Source of the DNA: Beroe ovata
Lineage: Eukaryota; Ctenophora; Nuda; Beroida; Beroidae
Assembly: GCA_946803715.1 (NCBI GenBank)
Contig: CAMPET010000021.1
Location: 111,398-134,385, forward strand
Reading direction: 5' to 3'
Length of the DNA: 22,988 nt
Below, piece after piece: positions 1 through 13,000 of this stretch. Position 1 is the stretch's first letter, and every line of letters begins with the position of its first letter. A program made the position numbers and the translations under genes. Below the pieces are notes generated by a model. That model made no database searches. It was not told the origin of the DNA and saw nothing but the letters and a program-made list of their open reading frames with translations.

Positions 1-24
1 CACACACACACACACACACACACA
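1..24. repeat. CA microsatellite at the window edge
   Basis: Twelve CA units; it may extend beyond the window. Confidence 0.97.
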
Positions 25-971
25 ACATAGTGAGACATTCCACTTGTTGCTGCTACACATGATTAAGAAGCTGCTCACAACCCTTCCCCCCTCATTCCCT
101 CTGTTTATCTGTCCCGTATTCTCTGTCTCCCCTCCCTAACTTTCGATTCCATCCTCCCTTTTCATTTACCCTATGATTCCCTCTCCCCTCTTTGATGTTT
201 CTTTAGCTGCAGTATTAATTGGACAACTCACATCTTTGTGTCTGTCCCTGATATTGTGACAATAATTATGCACGGTATGTCAATTACTCTCCAGTCTTGT
301 CAGCTGCCACAACACAAAATGACACATTTATTATGTTTACCACTTGGTAATATTAACTGGTTGTCTACCTTTCATATGTGTCCCTTGATACAAAGTATTA
401 TGCGGGCGACAACTACTTCTCTCCGTGTTAACTGGATTTATTTTTTTGTTTTTCTGGTGGTCAGATTCTGATTGACTCGATTTTCTAACAGACTGCATTG
501 ATAATTTTACTTAATAATGATAGGTCTTTATAATGCTACAACTTGCAGTAAGGTAACAGGCTTGTTATCAGTTACCAAGCTATCACACTATTGTGTCTAT
601 AATACAAGCAGATAATAGACAGTGATATTCCGGATAGCGCCTTTTTATCACCCTTCCATAGATCACATACCAAATGCATACCTACCATATTTTGTATTTG
701 TTAATCTAGCTACCATCTTGTCATTTTCCATATAGTACAAAATTGGGTTGTATCCTGGACTCAGGATTAAGTTTTATGATTTGATATCCGAAGACGCTAG
801 GTGACGAGTTGAACCCCGCAAATTTCCTGGTGATAGCGATTAGCCAGCTGATTATGCCCCCTGTCCAGTTCTCGTATCTGGTGGTTTAGTCTATCATCTG
901 TGTGCATTAACATCCGGCAATACGGTGGTAGCATCTAGAGATATTTGAGGGGGTTTTAATCAACTTAACGA

Positions 972-1089
972 AAGATATTAATTTATATTTTGTCAAAACT
1001 GCCGCTTTCCATAACTAGTGGCTTAAGGAGAGATTTTAATTCATATTTTGTCAAAACTGACCTCCCGCCGCTTTCCATAACTAGCGGCA
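972..1089. repeat. Direct duplication, about 55 bp
   Basis: Units 972-1025 and 1031-1089 share ATTTTGTCAAAACTG, then CCGCTTTCCATAACTAG(T/C)GGC; the second has an extra ACCTCCCG. Confidence 0.9.
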
Positions 1090-1672
1090 CATCCCGTCCC
1101 TCTCTTTTAAATTCTCCGGTGTGGTATATTCACCATGGCCAATCAGTGTTCAGTATTAACCCAATCAGTGGCAGGCTGTTATAGACTGCAGTAGTACTTT
1201 GATCCGAGCTGATTCCTTACGAAGCAGTGCAGATCCTCCCTTATAATGGTTTTTGTGAAATCAGTCAACGATCTCTGGCTTTAAATATGTTAAGTGGTTG
1301 ATCTGTGATCCTCTCCCAATTACTCTATTTTGATGTAGACAGCTTGTTAAGGAGCACTTTGGTCAAATCAGTACCTTATAGTGCTCATAATCCAGAGTAA
1401 TGAGTAACAACTTAGACTATGTCCGGCATTGGAAAAGTGTGGTTTTCATCAGCTTTTTTCACTCCTTTGAGTTATTGAGTTGCGACTCCTTTTGATTTAT
1501 TGAGTTGTTACTCCTTTGAGTTGTAGAATTTTAACTTATTTTGAGGTATTGAGTTGTACCTCAAGCAACATCCTATTCATTATGACTGCATAATAACTCA
1601 CTGTGTGATAGTGTTCTCAGGTCTTCGTGTGTAATTGAGTGATTGTCAGGACAATTACAGGAAGCTAAGGAT

Positions 1673-1726
1673 CTGCAGTGATCACTATAGCAGTGACCAC
1701 TGCAGTGATCACTATAGCAGTGACCA
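1673..1726. repeat. 27-bp tandem repeat, two exact copies
   Basis: CTGCAGTGATCACTATAGCAGTGACCA at 1673-1699 and 1700-1726, followed by a partial third copy. Each copy is itself partly palindromic (CACTGCAGTG at the joint). Confidence 0.92.
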
Positions 1727-4426
1727 CTGCAGTACTGAGTACCGTGACCACTGCAGTAGAACCAGTGAGACAATATATTATTCATAGTGTGGTATGCTAT
1801 TTGTCCGCTGCAATGGGCAATTAGAACGGAATGTTGAGCAGCGCGAATAATGACAATGAAGGGCCACTGGTGAACAATTGGTAGTGCCGTCTCTTGTCTC
1901 ACTCTCTCTGACTGTTAACACAGGACCTCGCAGCTCTTGACCATAATTATTTATCATCTTCGGTGAAGTTTTTTGGTGTTTTCGTTATATTTGCAATGCC
2001 TGCGTGTCTGTGTGTTGAATAAGCTGGACTGTACATCATAATATAGGGATGATCACAGTACTCTGCCCTACGTCATCCGAACCGAGCAATGTCACTTGTC
2101 ATCCTCAGAATTATCGAGTTTATTTTCTTCGAAACGTATCTTACTTTCATTCTCATAAGCTGACTCAAATATACTGTTGCCCTGTTTGACCACGCGAGTT
2201 GACGTACTTCATTCTGTAGTATGCGCTCCAACGAAAGAACCACTCTATGCTATGACGTATGGTAGCATGACTCGCGGTATGTGTTCTCACTCTAATACTT
2301 AATACTCTGGGATTTTTCACAGCCGGGGTCATGCGAGATGGGTGATAGATTTTATAGTGATAGCTGTCGTTTAGGATCCAATGTAAATAACGTTTACTTG
2401 ACAGGTTTTTCTTTACGGTTTTTTGTACCCAACCATTATGAGCTGTATGCCGATGCTGCAGTTTATACAGCTAAATATCCGTCATATCATTTTGCTCCGA
2501 TATAGAGTACGAGAGATCGCCGCTATGGAACATGATATGTCGTGATATTCGACTTCCACATCCAGACAACCAGGAGGTTATGTACGTCCTAGTCCTATAG
2601 TTGTGTATGTTGAGCGGTAATGTAGTAGATTGTAGCCGCGGCTGTTTGATGGCAAGGTGCTTCGACAACCAATTCGTCGGTTTTGTCAGAATTTCGTCAG
2701 CACTTGTAATATTAAGTCGAGAGCTACATTGACGCCTATTGATCAGGTTCGATGTGACAGTTGCCATATGCTTCATGTCTCCAATTTGACTACTTTACAA
2801 CTTTACATATATTTGATCGCTGAATTGAGTAGGTAATAACGTAGTCTTTGAATCCACAGTTCTAGCCACGATCACAACCAACTGTTAATTGCAGATTCGT
2901 TTTAGCAGCTTGCTATAGGACACAAATTTGCAAAGTTATGTTGTGTCTGGTTCTCACTATCATGACTATATGCCCCCCTACTTATTCTAGAATGTTCCAG
3001 ATTTCGCACCTTGAACAAGTAACCAATCATATGGTTGGTTATAGGGCGTGGCAGCCAACATGTCCCAGACAAGCTGGTACATAACACAGCTTGATGTCCA
3101 CACCCTGCGCCCGCTGCCTCATTAGACTGCTGCGTATATAATATAGTGTCGACACCCCATTCCCCATTTCTTATATCACTCACACTGTGCCCACGTGAGC
3201 TGCCTGAACTTTTCATCCTCCAAATTCTTTTCAGCCACCCTATAACGTGCGGCCGCGCTTTCATACTGACACAATATAGCCACATTTAATGCCACACTAT
3301 AAACCCAACACTTCGATTGCTTCGATCTTCATTCACTTTTCTGATTTTCATCGAGTTGCTTCCTCAAGAATAACTGTCTTAGTATTTCGTCAGATGTGAG
3401 TTCAATCAGTCGTGGGTTGCTGCTGATTTGATTAAACTGGAATATAGACGATAGATCAGACATCGTGTCTCGGTATGATTCGTCCTAATCGCCCGCCACC
3501 ATACCCCGTCCTTTATTTATGTCCATTATTATTCCATGACATAATTAGGAGTGTCAGGCATATTATGAACTGAATCGGTTACATATATTATTGCTTGAGT
3601 CCTTGTTATTGAAAATGAACCTCAGCGCTATCTCATCACTTCACAACATCTCTCACGGTCCCAGTCCACACCCTGCATGTCTGGAACCAGATGGAGTAAG
3701 GACTCCAGCAGAGGACCCCAGTGTTACCGCATCTCCAATTTTCTCCCAGTTCAGTTTTGTTTCTCTGCTCCATCTCTTTGCAATATTTCCGTTTTCTCCT
3801 CCCCTATCCCCTCATCTTTCGTCCATAGAAGTTTAATTCCTGTCTCACGTCCAATACCTGTCTCATAATTCTGCCTGTTTCTATATCATTCCCTCTGTCG
3901 TTGACATGGATGTGCTATTGAGTTGTTCTCTTTTGCCTGGAGCTCCGCCTAGCAGAATTATTAATCTCCTGCTGTATGATCATTGCAAATTTGCATGTCA
4001 ACATCACATTGATAGCGACATAATATGTGGCGCGAACTCTAGCAGAGGTTTTGTCATGCTATCATGGTTTGTGCTTCAATATATGTGCTTCGTCCTTATA
4101 CAGTTACTTGCGTGCTCCCTTTCGCCCTCTTACAAGCTTCAACAAATTCGAATAATAACTGAATAATAATGCAAAGCAAAGCCGGAATTTCAATTACCAT
4201 GATTGGAGACTTTTTGCCTTCAGTTAACTGAGATTCTAGCGAACCCATTCTTGTGAGAGCTAAGTAGCCTCGTGACGGATGGTGTATGATTTTTGACACC
4301 TGTGAGTATTGTACGGGCAGGTTGTCTATGAGTTTAACGTCATCAAGAAGAAAAGACTTGAATAGCTGTACTACCTTACCTGTGTGTTTCACAGCGCCCT
4401 ACCACTCCTTAATTCGTTAATATGTT

Positions 4427-4523
4427 TGTGTGTGTGTGTGTGTGTGTGTGTGAGTGTGTNTGTGTGTGTGTGTGTGTGTATGTATGACGTATGTGTGTGT
4501 GTATGTATGACGTATGTGTGTGT
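4427..4523. repeat. TG microsatellite with 23-bp tandem unit and one N
   Basis: TG run from about 4427 with an unresolved base at 4460, then GTATGTATGACGTATGTGTG(TGT) twice exactly (4478-4500 and 4501-4523). The N probably marks an assembly or allele ambiguity. Confidence 0.95.
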
Positions 4524-6719
4524 GGCTTAGCTACACAAAAACACAGTCCCGCCATGATCATTGAGCCAATGACAAGCTGTGACTTACGATGTGGTACGGT
4601 GGATAGGCGCAGCAGTCTGTGGTATATGATCTGAACACATATTCTGATCTGTGATCTCGCATTAGATTTCGCCGTCTTTACATAGTTGTTAGTAACAAAC
4701 GACTGCTCCGATATTTTCAATGTTTTTTACTCCGCATATACTTGGGTTTTATGTTGGTCATTTTAACAATGTGGTTATTGAATAGTTTATTTATAGTAGC
4801 TCGTTATGGCGAGACAATGATTTAGGGCAAAAAATAAGTACCTACAGTAGTGACTCCCTAAACTCATGAATTGAGTTTGCCTATATTGTACAGCAGCTAT
4901 GTTCTTATTTTACACGAGTCCATTTCAAGTTTTCTCAATCGACAAAACCCAGAATCCCTTGCTGTTATTTAATATTGTATTACCTATAATACCTCCTGCG
5001 CCAAAAACAGTTCTAGAGATAAGAAATCAAAACAGTCCATCCTAAATCCAGTATGCATATGAGCGGTGAGCTGTAAATCCCTTGCAAATTGGATTTTTAT
5101 CATGGACATACCTACCACTGCTTTAATGACCCCCGAATGAAATACTGACCGGCTAATCATTTGTACTACACTTTTTAAATTCGGCCAACGTCAAATCCGT
5201 GTCTTGTATACTTATCATTGTATACGTCATGCTATAAGTCTAGTTAATACTATACTGAACATCTATTATCCACCGTTTACTTAATGATGCAATACCTACC
5301 TCTATATCTTGTCTCCCACACTGCTCTTACATTGGGTATCATAGGTTTTCCCTCTCTATATTACCTCTAGTGGATGTTTATAACCTGCACCAATTATACA
5401 CGCTTACTTGCTCAAATCCAATAGTGCATCTATGTACTTTGATAAGCTATCACGTGTCTTATTATTGGCCAACGCGTTTTCTTTGCGTCGACCCCCTAAC
5501 CCCTTTCAACGGTGATGTCCGAATCTCCACAGATTATTTGCCCGACCCTCCCCCAGGTTTGCTATTTTCCGAGATTTACTATTCTAGGTACTGGATTCAC
5601 CCCTTTCCTGCGCTTACAACACATGGTCAAATAGCGCATAAATATTCCCTAAGTTCAGAAAAAGTGACACATTACCCATTCTAGTCACTATATGCAATCT
5701 AATGAAGCTCCATTTTGATTCCATTTATAGTAGTTATTTGATTAACTTAAAAACATGAGGCGCACATCCGTTATTGAGTTTCTAGAGACTAAGGATAAGT
5801 ACATATTTTCCTGATTATTTCTTTCGTAGGCGTGTATATGATGCGCCTGTGCCCCCTTGTTATGACTTATGTGCCTGTGTCTAGCAAAGAGTGGTGTTTG
5901 TGTGTGTATTTGGACATCTGTTTTTGTATGTGCAACTTCCGTTCATCAGTTTAACGTTTTACTTTTAACTTTTTTACATTAAGCTAAACAGCACTCTTTT
6001 GGTTATCCCCGGATGTCCATATTTCGTATTAGATGAATTGTGGGTAAACTTGCTTGAATTATGATCTCCTATGCTATCTAATAGTTTTTGTCTTATTTAA
6101 CTGAATTATCTCTTGGATCAAGCGACAGTTTCCTATCTGGTATAAAGGCTAAATATCTAAATATTGATAGAAGTTAGAACTATCCAAGTCGGAACCGATT
6201 ACGACTGGCTAGACATGTTGAAGTTCAAGATAATGAGATAATGAGCTGAACCTATTATCTCTGATCGTTCCTATAACCATGGAGCTCAAATAGAGCATAG
6301 AAATAGAGAATTTTCGTCCACATGTAAAACGTATGAGATCGCGTCTGGAAATACTCATTGAACCGCTGCATAGATGTTCCGTTGAATTTCCACCATTGCG
6401 TGTCATTTCTATAGGCTTTGTTTTGAGGGCATATTGTAAATAAATCACATTTATTTGTAGTCATGGTAACTAATGGGGATCCGTGGTGAATTGTTCATGT
6501 AATATTCTGAGACATTATATCATGATATTTTGTCTCCCACTGTAAGTCATGAGTGTCAGATTGTATTGCTCTAACATTATTCTCCATTTGCTTATTGATG
6601 ACAGTTTTCTTTCTGACAAAGCTCTGCATTTCATTTTTGCTGTTTCCATAGCAGCACATGTTAGATCCCCACACTTTTACCATAGTAGCACACTACAAAT
6701 GCAGTGTTTTCATAGTAAA

Positions 6720-7019
6720 ATGTTGGATAAAAGACGCCGCGCAGCACCTCCAGATCACGCGCAGCACACCAGTTGTTGGAAGCAGGTCCTGCAGACACTC
6801 AACATGTGCAGCTCGCCCAAGAAGGATCATCCGCTAGCCCCAGCCCCCACAGACCAGCCAATTCGCCATGTTCCTGGTGTGAACAACAGGAATGTGGAAT
6901 TCCTGCAGGAGCAGGACAGGATGGTCGAGTGTGATGTGTTCTACAACATCATGTTATCGGATTCCAAACTCCGAGATATCACAACTTGGTCACAGCGCCG
7001 ACACTCCTCTGTCATACAG
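6720..7019 (+). CDS. RhoGEF exon 1 (first recognised), basic N-terminus
   Basis: Codes for about 100 residues beginning MLDKRRRAAPPDHAQ and ending SSVIQ before GTGTGC; it ends in phase 0, which fits the next exon. No known domain is seen. An in-frame TAA at 6543 bounds the open frame on the left. A good splice acceptor (polypyrimidine then CATAG/CAG at 6648-6653) could instead make this an internal exon whose partners lie upstream. Confidence 0.6.
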
Positions 7020-10000
7020 GTGTGCACTGGGTTGTTATGGTTACCATGTCACATATTATAACGGTACATTGCTAGTGACGTCATGATGTTGTGACGTTTG
7101 ACGTCATTATTCATGGTCGAGACAGGTCAACAATAACCATTCATCCCGTCACTAAACGGTTAGAACTTGGCAAATTGTTGATTCATACCCCACATTCTGG
7201 CATTGTTCTGATGCTTATTGACAGGATATGCAATATTGCTTTAGGAACTACAGAGTTATCAATTATCTTGCTTGAAACGTGTATGTATGTACCAGCTATG
7301 CGATAAAGTGGGTAATTTATGGGAATGCAAGAAGTGTCAAAACTATGTTCATGTGTTATGAACTCAAGGTAGTGAACGTCACACAATACTCCTGCCTTTG
7401 ATAATACTTTGTCATTTTGTCGATTGTTCAAAACCTCTGCTTCGACCATCCGTTAATATTTTAAACGAAATCTACAACATGTTTGTGAGTTGCTATACTT
7501 ACACATAAGTCATTGTAAGTATTTGGTTTGTAAACAAAAGTCAAGACCCAACAGTTAATTATTTTCAGGAAGACACTGATAACGAACGTGTGTCCGACCC
7601 TGAAATAAGTACCAGTACGGCGTCAACAGCAGACACAAGCGAAACAAACCCTGTCCTCCCTCCCTCCTTCTGCGCAAGCAATCCCACGTCCTGCGCAAAT
7701 AATCCCACATCCTGCGCAAGCAATCCCACGTCCTGCGCAAACAATCCCACATCCTGCGCAAACAATCCCACATCCTGCGCAAGCAATCCCACATCCTGCA
7801 CCGACAATTCTTCACAATGTAACTCAAACTGCTCTGCTTACCAACAACACTCCTCTCCTGTGCACACGTCTCCTGTGTATACGTCTCCTGTGCATGCGTC
7901 CCCTGTGTACACGTCCCCTGTGCACACGTCCCCTGTGCACCGAATCCCGTCCTCACCAGGACACTCTCATTATCCCGATAGCAACTGCGTCTCTACTGAT
8001 ACACATCTACCAGTCAACAGATCCAACAGCTGTGAGTACTGTTTTCCTTGTCTTGGCACCATGCCATTATGTTTGGGGATGGGGCTTTCATGGTTTCATT
8101 GCGCCAGAGGGCATCATTGTCAGCCATGGATATATTTCGAGTACCAAATACCAATATTAGGGCATTACAGTGGCAAATATAACCATCAATTGTTTTGTAT
8201 AAGGAAAGTGTAATATCTTATCTTGAATCATCTCGAGGGTGTTTAAAACCGGGTAAATTTACTGTCATCCTCAACATTTGAAAAATATAATATTGTGTTT
8301 AACAATTGAGGGAGGGAGTCCTTACAAATCCTGAATAGAATCCTGAAGAAGTTTACATTGATAAATGGAAATTGGACGTGTTTGTTACTTGATTGAGGGA
8401 TATGCGCTGCAATTCCGTGGAATTGGAAACGTAATGGTAATCATGTTCCACAATCCACAAGACATTGACAATTCAGACTGATCCTGGTATTTTCAGTCAA
8501 TAGACAACAGTCGGAAACTAGTGATCCTCTTGACGATGACAGAAACATTCAGAGTGAGTAGTCACTCCGTTCACAGCATACATGTCACACATTTTCACAC
8601 AACTGTCACACATCTATCACACATATTCACACATCTATCACACATATTCACACAGATTTCCATCATGTTGAGCCCTCTATCCAATAACCAGTAACCATCC
8701 GTCAATATATGTGTGTATAAAACATCCCCCCGTGTCCAATGTTTAATCTCACCATTACACATAGTTTAACTCCGCATGATATACCGTCCCAATTATCGGG
8801 CATAGACCAGCATAGTATACACTACACGTCATGGCACTTTGTTACACGTTATTACACAACTGTGTTAAAATAGAGGGCAACTGTTGGCTGTTTTTCCAGC
8901 AGTGTTGGTTAGACATAGCCTATGAAATACTATATGATCATGCATCATTATTTTACCTTGTCACTGCGACTCGTCAGATGTTTACTCAGGTCTCACACTC
9001 CAGTAAGTAGTTCCCCCACACTCCCTCATACACTGACACTCCCTACTCCCTCGCTGCAGCTCGTTACTCCCCAACACTCCCCACTCAGTCCCTTATCTCA
9101 CACAGATGTGTTACCGAGTTTGCAGTCACGGCGCGGCGCAGTCCACACTGCTGTAAACATAACTGATCCCAAGGACAAGTTCAAGATACCCTTCCTCAAC
9201 AAACGCAGACATGTGAGTTGGAATCCTGCCAAAATAAGAAGCTTATCACAACTGCTTTGTGGTGTGCTGCAACTGTCATGTGTACTGACACTCATGTGTA
9301 CTGACACTGACATTTTGTAGTGTGTACTGTGTACTGACATTGTGTACGTGTTTCAGGACGGCAAATGGAGCAGATCAGAGCTACACTCAGTGATGTGTGA
9401 GTCAGTAACCGACAGGATACACCCACTTCATGGTCTAATGGTAAGTGTCCCTATTACCACTCAGTGTAATTGCCACATCACCCCCAAGTGATGATCAGTG
9501 ATGATGATATGTTCATCACATTGCATCACCGTTTACTGCGACACTCTTTGCCCCCTCGCTCATTGACACTCCCTCCCTCCCTCACCCACTCCCTCTCTCT
9601 TGCTCTCTCCGTCCATACCCCTCAGTCCCTCCCCCTCCCTCACCCTCTCCCTCCCTCCCTTCCTTTACCTCCCGCACTCCCCCGCACTCCCTCCCTCTCC
9701 CTCAGTCCTCACTCCCGCTGTGATCCCTCACTTAGTCCTCACTACTCCCTCTCTCTCCCCCACTCGGCACTCCCCTCCCTCTCTCTCAGTCCTCACTCCC
9801 GCTGTGATCCCTCCCTCTTTTCCTCTAACCTCCACCGACCTCCAGACATCCCACTGGTCTGAGTTGATAGCAGAGAGGCCCAGTACCAACACAGAGGAAT
9901 ACAAACACATGGACGCTCTCTGGGAACTTTTCAGAGCTGAGCTTGTATACCTGATAGATCAACTGAAAATAATCCGAGATGTGAGTAGTGAGTACACGAT

Positions 10001-13000
10001 GGAGATATTCATGTACGAAGTGCCTGACTCACCGTTAAGTTGGATAATTTTGCCTTGTTCAACATTATTCGACTTGTTGCTTATCAGATGTTTCACTAAC
10101 ACTCCCAACACTCACTCAATCCCTCTTTTTCTACAGGTGTTTCAAGGAACACTGAAAACAGCCAAGGATAACGGAATGTTGTCAGACATCGATGAGAGTC
10201 TTCTCTTTCCTAATGTCAACAAACTATACAAGGTAACTAGAGAGAGATTTGTATGATCCCCCTTATTCGGGAGTCGGAACTACTCGCTCTGATCCCCACA
10301 AGTCCTCATTCCCCATTTCTCTCCCTGACTTTTTATCTCATGCACCACAAGCTGAACCCCCTAGGCCCCCAATTCCTCCTCACACCCCCCTCAGACTCCC
10401 CTCTTTTCCCCACTCCTCCCCCTAATTAGAGCCGTGTCGCAGGTCAGTAACGCATTCTCCCTGGACTTATACAAGATGTTCACTGAGGGCCATGCTACAG
10501 ATGACAGTGTTGTGTACGCATTGCAGGAGGTATGTGCACTCACTATCAGGATGTTTTAAACAGGGGATGGTGGGTATACCACTCCACTCAGCGAATTTTC
10601 ATGGGGGGTCGGCATATCGGCATAAAGGATGTTCCCTCTGTTATAGCTTGTCATCAAATTATGAAGAATTTCGTGTCTTTGTTTTGTAGGGATTTCGTAA
10701 TCACGGATAAATTTCACGTCACGTAGTTCGATCACATGTGTTATAGCTGCTGAGATGTATATTCTAGAACTACGATTTTGGGATTCTCGTGAAATATTGG
10801 GCGTTTTCGAATAACGGCGCATTAGGAGTATCATAATATGCTGGTCATCGCACGAGGCCGAGCTGAGTGCATATGAGTGCAATGGTATATCACTTTGAGA
10901 GTTACACGCACGTTGGATTGTGCCACGAGCAGTGAGATATGGCGTGTTATTGCACTGGGGTTGTATAATCTCCGTGTTGTTTCAGTTCTCAACGAGATTC
11001 CATCAGCCATACCAGCGATACTGTCTGAACTATACTCGCGCTGTGAAGTACCTCAAGAGTTTGCAGAACAGGACAGATTTCAGAGAGTACGAGAAAGTGA
11101 GTATGTGATCTTAAGTATACTACAAGATGTGTTTTCGCATTCGGTCAATCGTTTGTTTGCGTCATGGTATCGATGTTGCGATGGAGGTTTGTTGCCATGG
11201 TGATTCCGATGTGTTGACAATGTGTTGACATGTTGTTTGGTGCGTGACACTGTAACCAGTGTTACTGAAACATACATGGCTGTGTCACTGGCTCCATGCA
11301 CGGGAACCGGTAGAAATTAGTGATGAACTCAGGCCACACTGTGGAGTTTGTGCAACGGCTGTGCTTCCATTGGGCGTGCGGTAAAACGCGGAGGGGAGTG
11401 TCTAAGACTTCATATGCATAATGGTATCGTGTTGTCATGGTAACGTGCTGTCATGGTAACGGGCTGTAACTTGTTATGGTAACGTGTTACTTTTACTATA
11501 TCTCTCTTTATATACCCCCAACTCTCTCAGCTGTGTTTGGAAGATGGACGATGTAAGAAGAGGAAGCTATCTGACTTATTGATCTGTCCCATGCAACATC
11601 TCATGAGATATGTCATACTGCTACAGGTGTAGTACAGCAAATTTCAGGGACCATAGATCAGTTTTCTCTGTTAATTATCTAATCTATTATCTAATCATTT
11701 ACCATATCACTGTACTCGATAATTTCTAGGACATTCAGAAACATGTGCCTGAAAATGGACGGGAAGATCTAAAGGAAACCATATCAACTATTCAGGAATC
11801 ACTCAGTAAGCTAGCTCTTCTACTGATTTTCAATTCCACTTTCACTGTATTGTTCATGAGAGATACAATGGAGTAACAAGGAATAAGTCTTGTCAGACCG
11901 AATACTATACACAATGTTCAAGTTCTATTCTCAGGATCTCTGGAGTCAAAGTTGGCAACACTCCAGAATTTTCAGCGACTCCAGGAGCTAGACAACATCT
12001 TGGTGTGGCCGACTATCGAAAACGTGGACAAATCTGTCGTAATCCCAGAGGAGTTGAAAGAGATGATATCGGAGGATCAAGCAACGCTGGCGTCAGACGG
12101 TCGCCATTTCTTGCATGCTGGTGCTCTTCATGTCATAGAAAACCCCAAATCAACGGAGTCCTACTGTTTCCTGTTCGATGATATGTTTCTTATCACTAAA
12201 GTGAACTCCTCCCTGCGCAAAGTATGTCGATATGAAATCAATGACCATTGCACGTGCACTGTGTTCAGTATCCATGGTTACACACGTGCATTTTACAGCG
12301 ATACAGCAGTAAAGCGGATCACCAGGCAAACCCTGCCATGTTGGTTGACCCATTCGACACGTGTGGTGGTCTGTACAACCCCGATCTTCACTATCTGGTG
12401 TATAAACAGCCCATAGCCCTGGATGATATTCGAGTCCATGACATTTCATCTTCACCAGGTAATAGGTATAAGAGGAGTATATTTTGCACGTGTCCATCAT
12501 TATGTAATGTATACAAATACAATGTGTCGTACCTTGACCTATGTACAGTATACACTAAAGTGTATACTGTATACTGTACACTGTACAGTATGCAGTATAG
12601 TGTACCTGTACACGATCAGTTCCTCACTGACTACACTATCACCTATTCTAGGCGGACACAAGAACTGTTTTTCCCTGTGCAAATACAATCGACTGAATCG
12701 CTGTACTGGACTCTACTCGTTCAGTGCTCCATCTCCTGAACAGAAGAGAGTCTGGATGGAAAAACTCGCGGCATTATCCGACGATAACTTCAGGAGGAAC
12801 AGGTATATAGTAGTGAATCATGTACTGTATGATTCACTACTACGTGATGGTACGTGATGATATTGATATGATTTTGCTGACCTGTGAAATCGAGCCCCAC
12901 GCTTGTTGCCTTGTTCGATCTGAACGACGATTCTATTTCTAGTCAGGCGACCACGCCCCAACATAGAAGAACGAGGGGAGATAGTGTTGCTAGCAACACA

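Larger units (their letters stand above)
1..6698. other. Left flank without a supported gene
   Basis: Apart from the repeats listed, this 6.7 kb shows no protein family on either strand. The open frames are short and scattered, and none reads like a known domain or links by matching splice sites. A degenerate (T)TTGAGTTATTGAGTTG array lies at 1465-1560. It may hold promoter or 5' untranslated exons of the RhoGEF gene, but none can be named. Confidence 0.65.

Noticed and set aside
2902-3285. 127-codon open stretch on the - strand
   Set aside because: Composition is not protein-like (mixed Trp, Cys, His with no motif), with no splice partner or family resemblance; consistent with chance.
6141-6148. 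TATAAAGG as a TATA box for RhoGEF
   Set aside because: About 400-580 bases before the possible start codons, with no initiator or transcript evidence; A/T-rich sequence makes such matches common.
7555-7956. Long open frames on both strands across the minisatellites (CAQGT and QDVGLL(F)A repeats)
   Set aside because: Periods of 21 and 15 are multiples of three, so every frame repeats its own codons and stays open. Only the + frame joins flanking RhoGEF exons in phase.
8561-8655. CACA-rich direct repeats as a CRISPR-like array
   Set aside because: Units are adjacent with no unique spacers, in an intron of an animal gene; simple minisatellite.
9470-10256. Long + strand open frames reading Ser/Pro/Leu through the C/T-rich intron
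   Set aside because: This is the pyrimidine tract of intron 5 read as protein; the DH exon inside (9846-9980) has clear splice limits.
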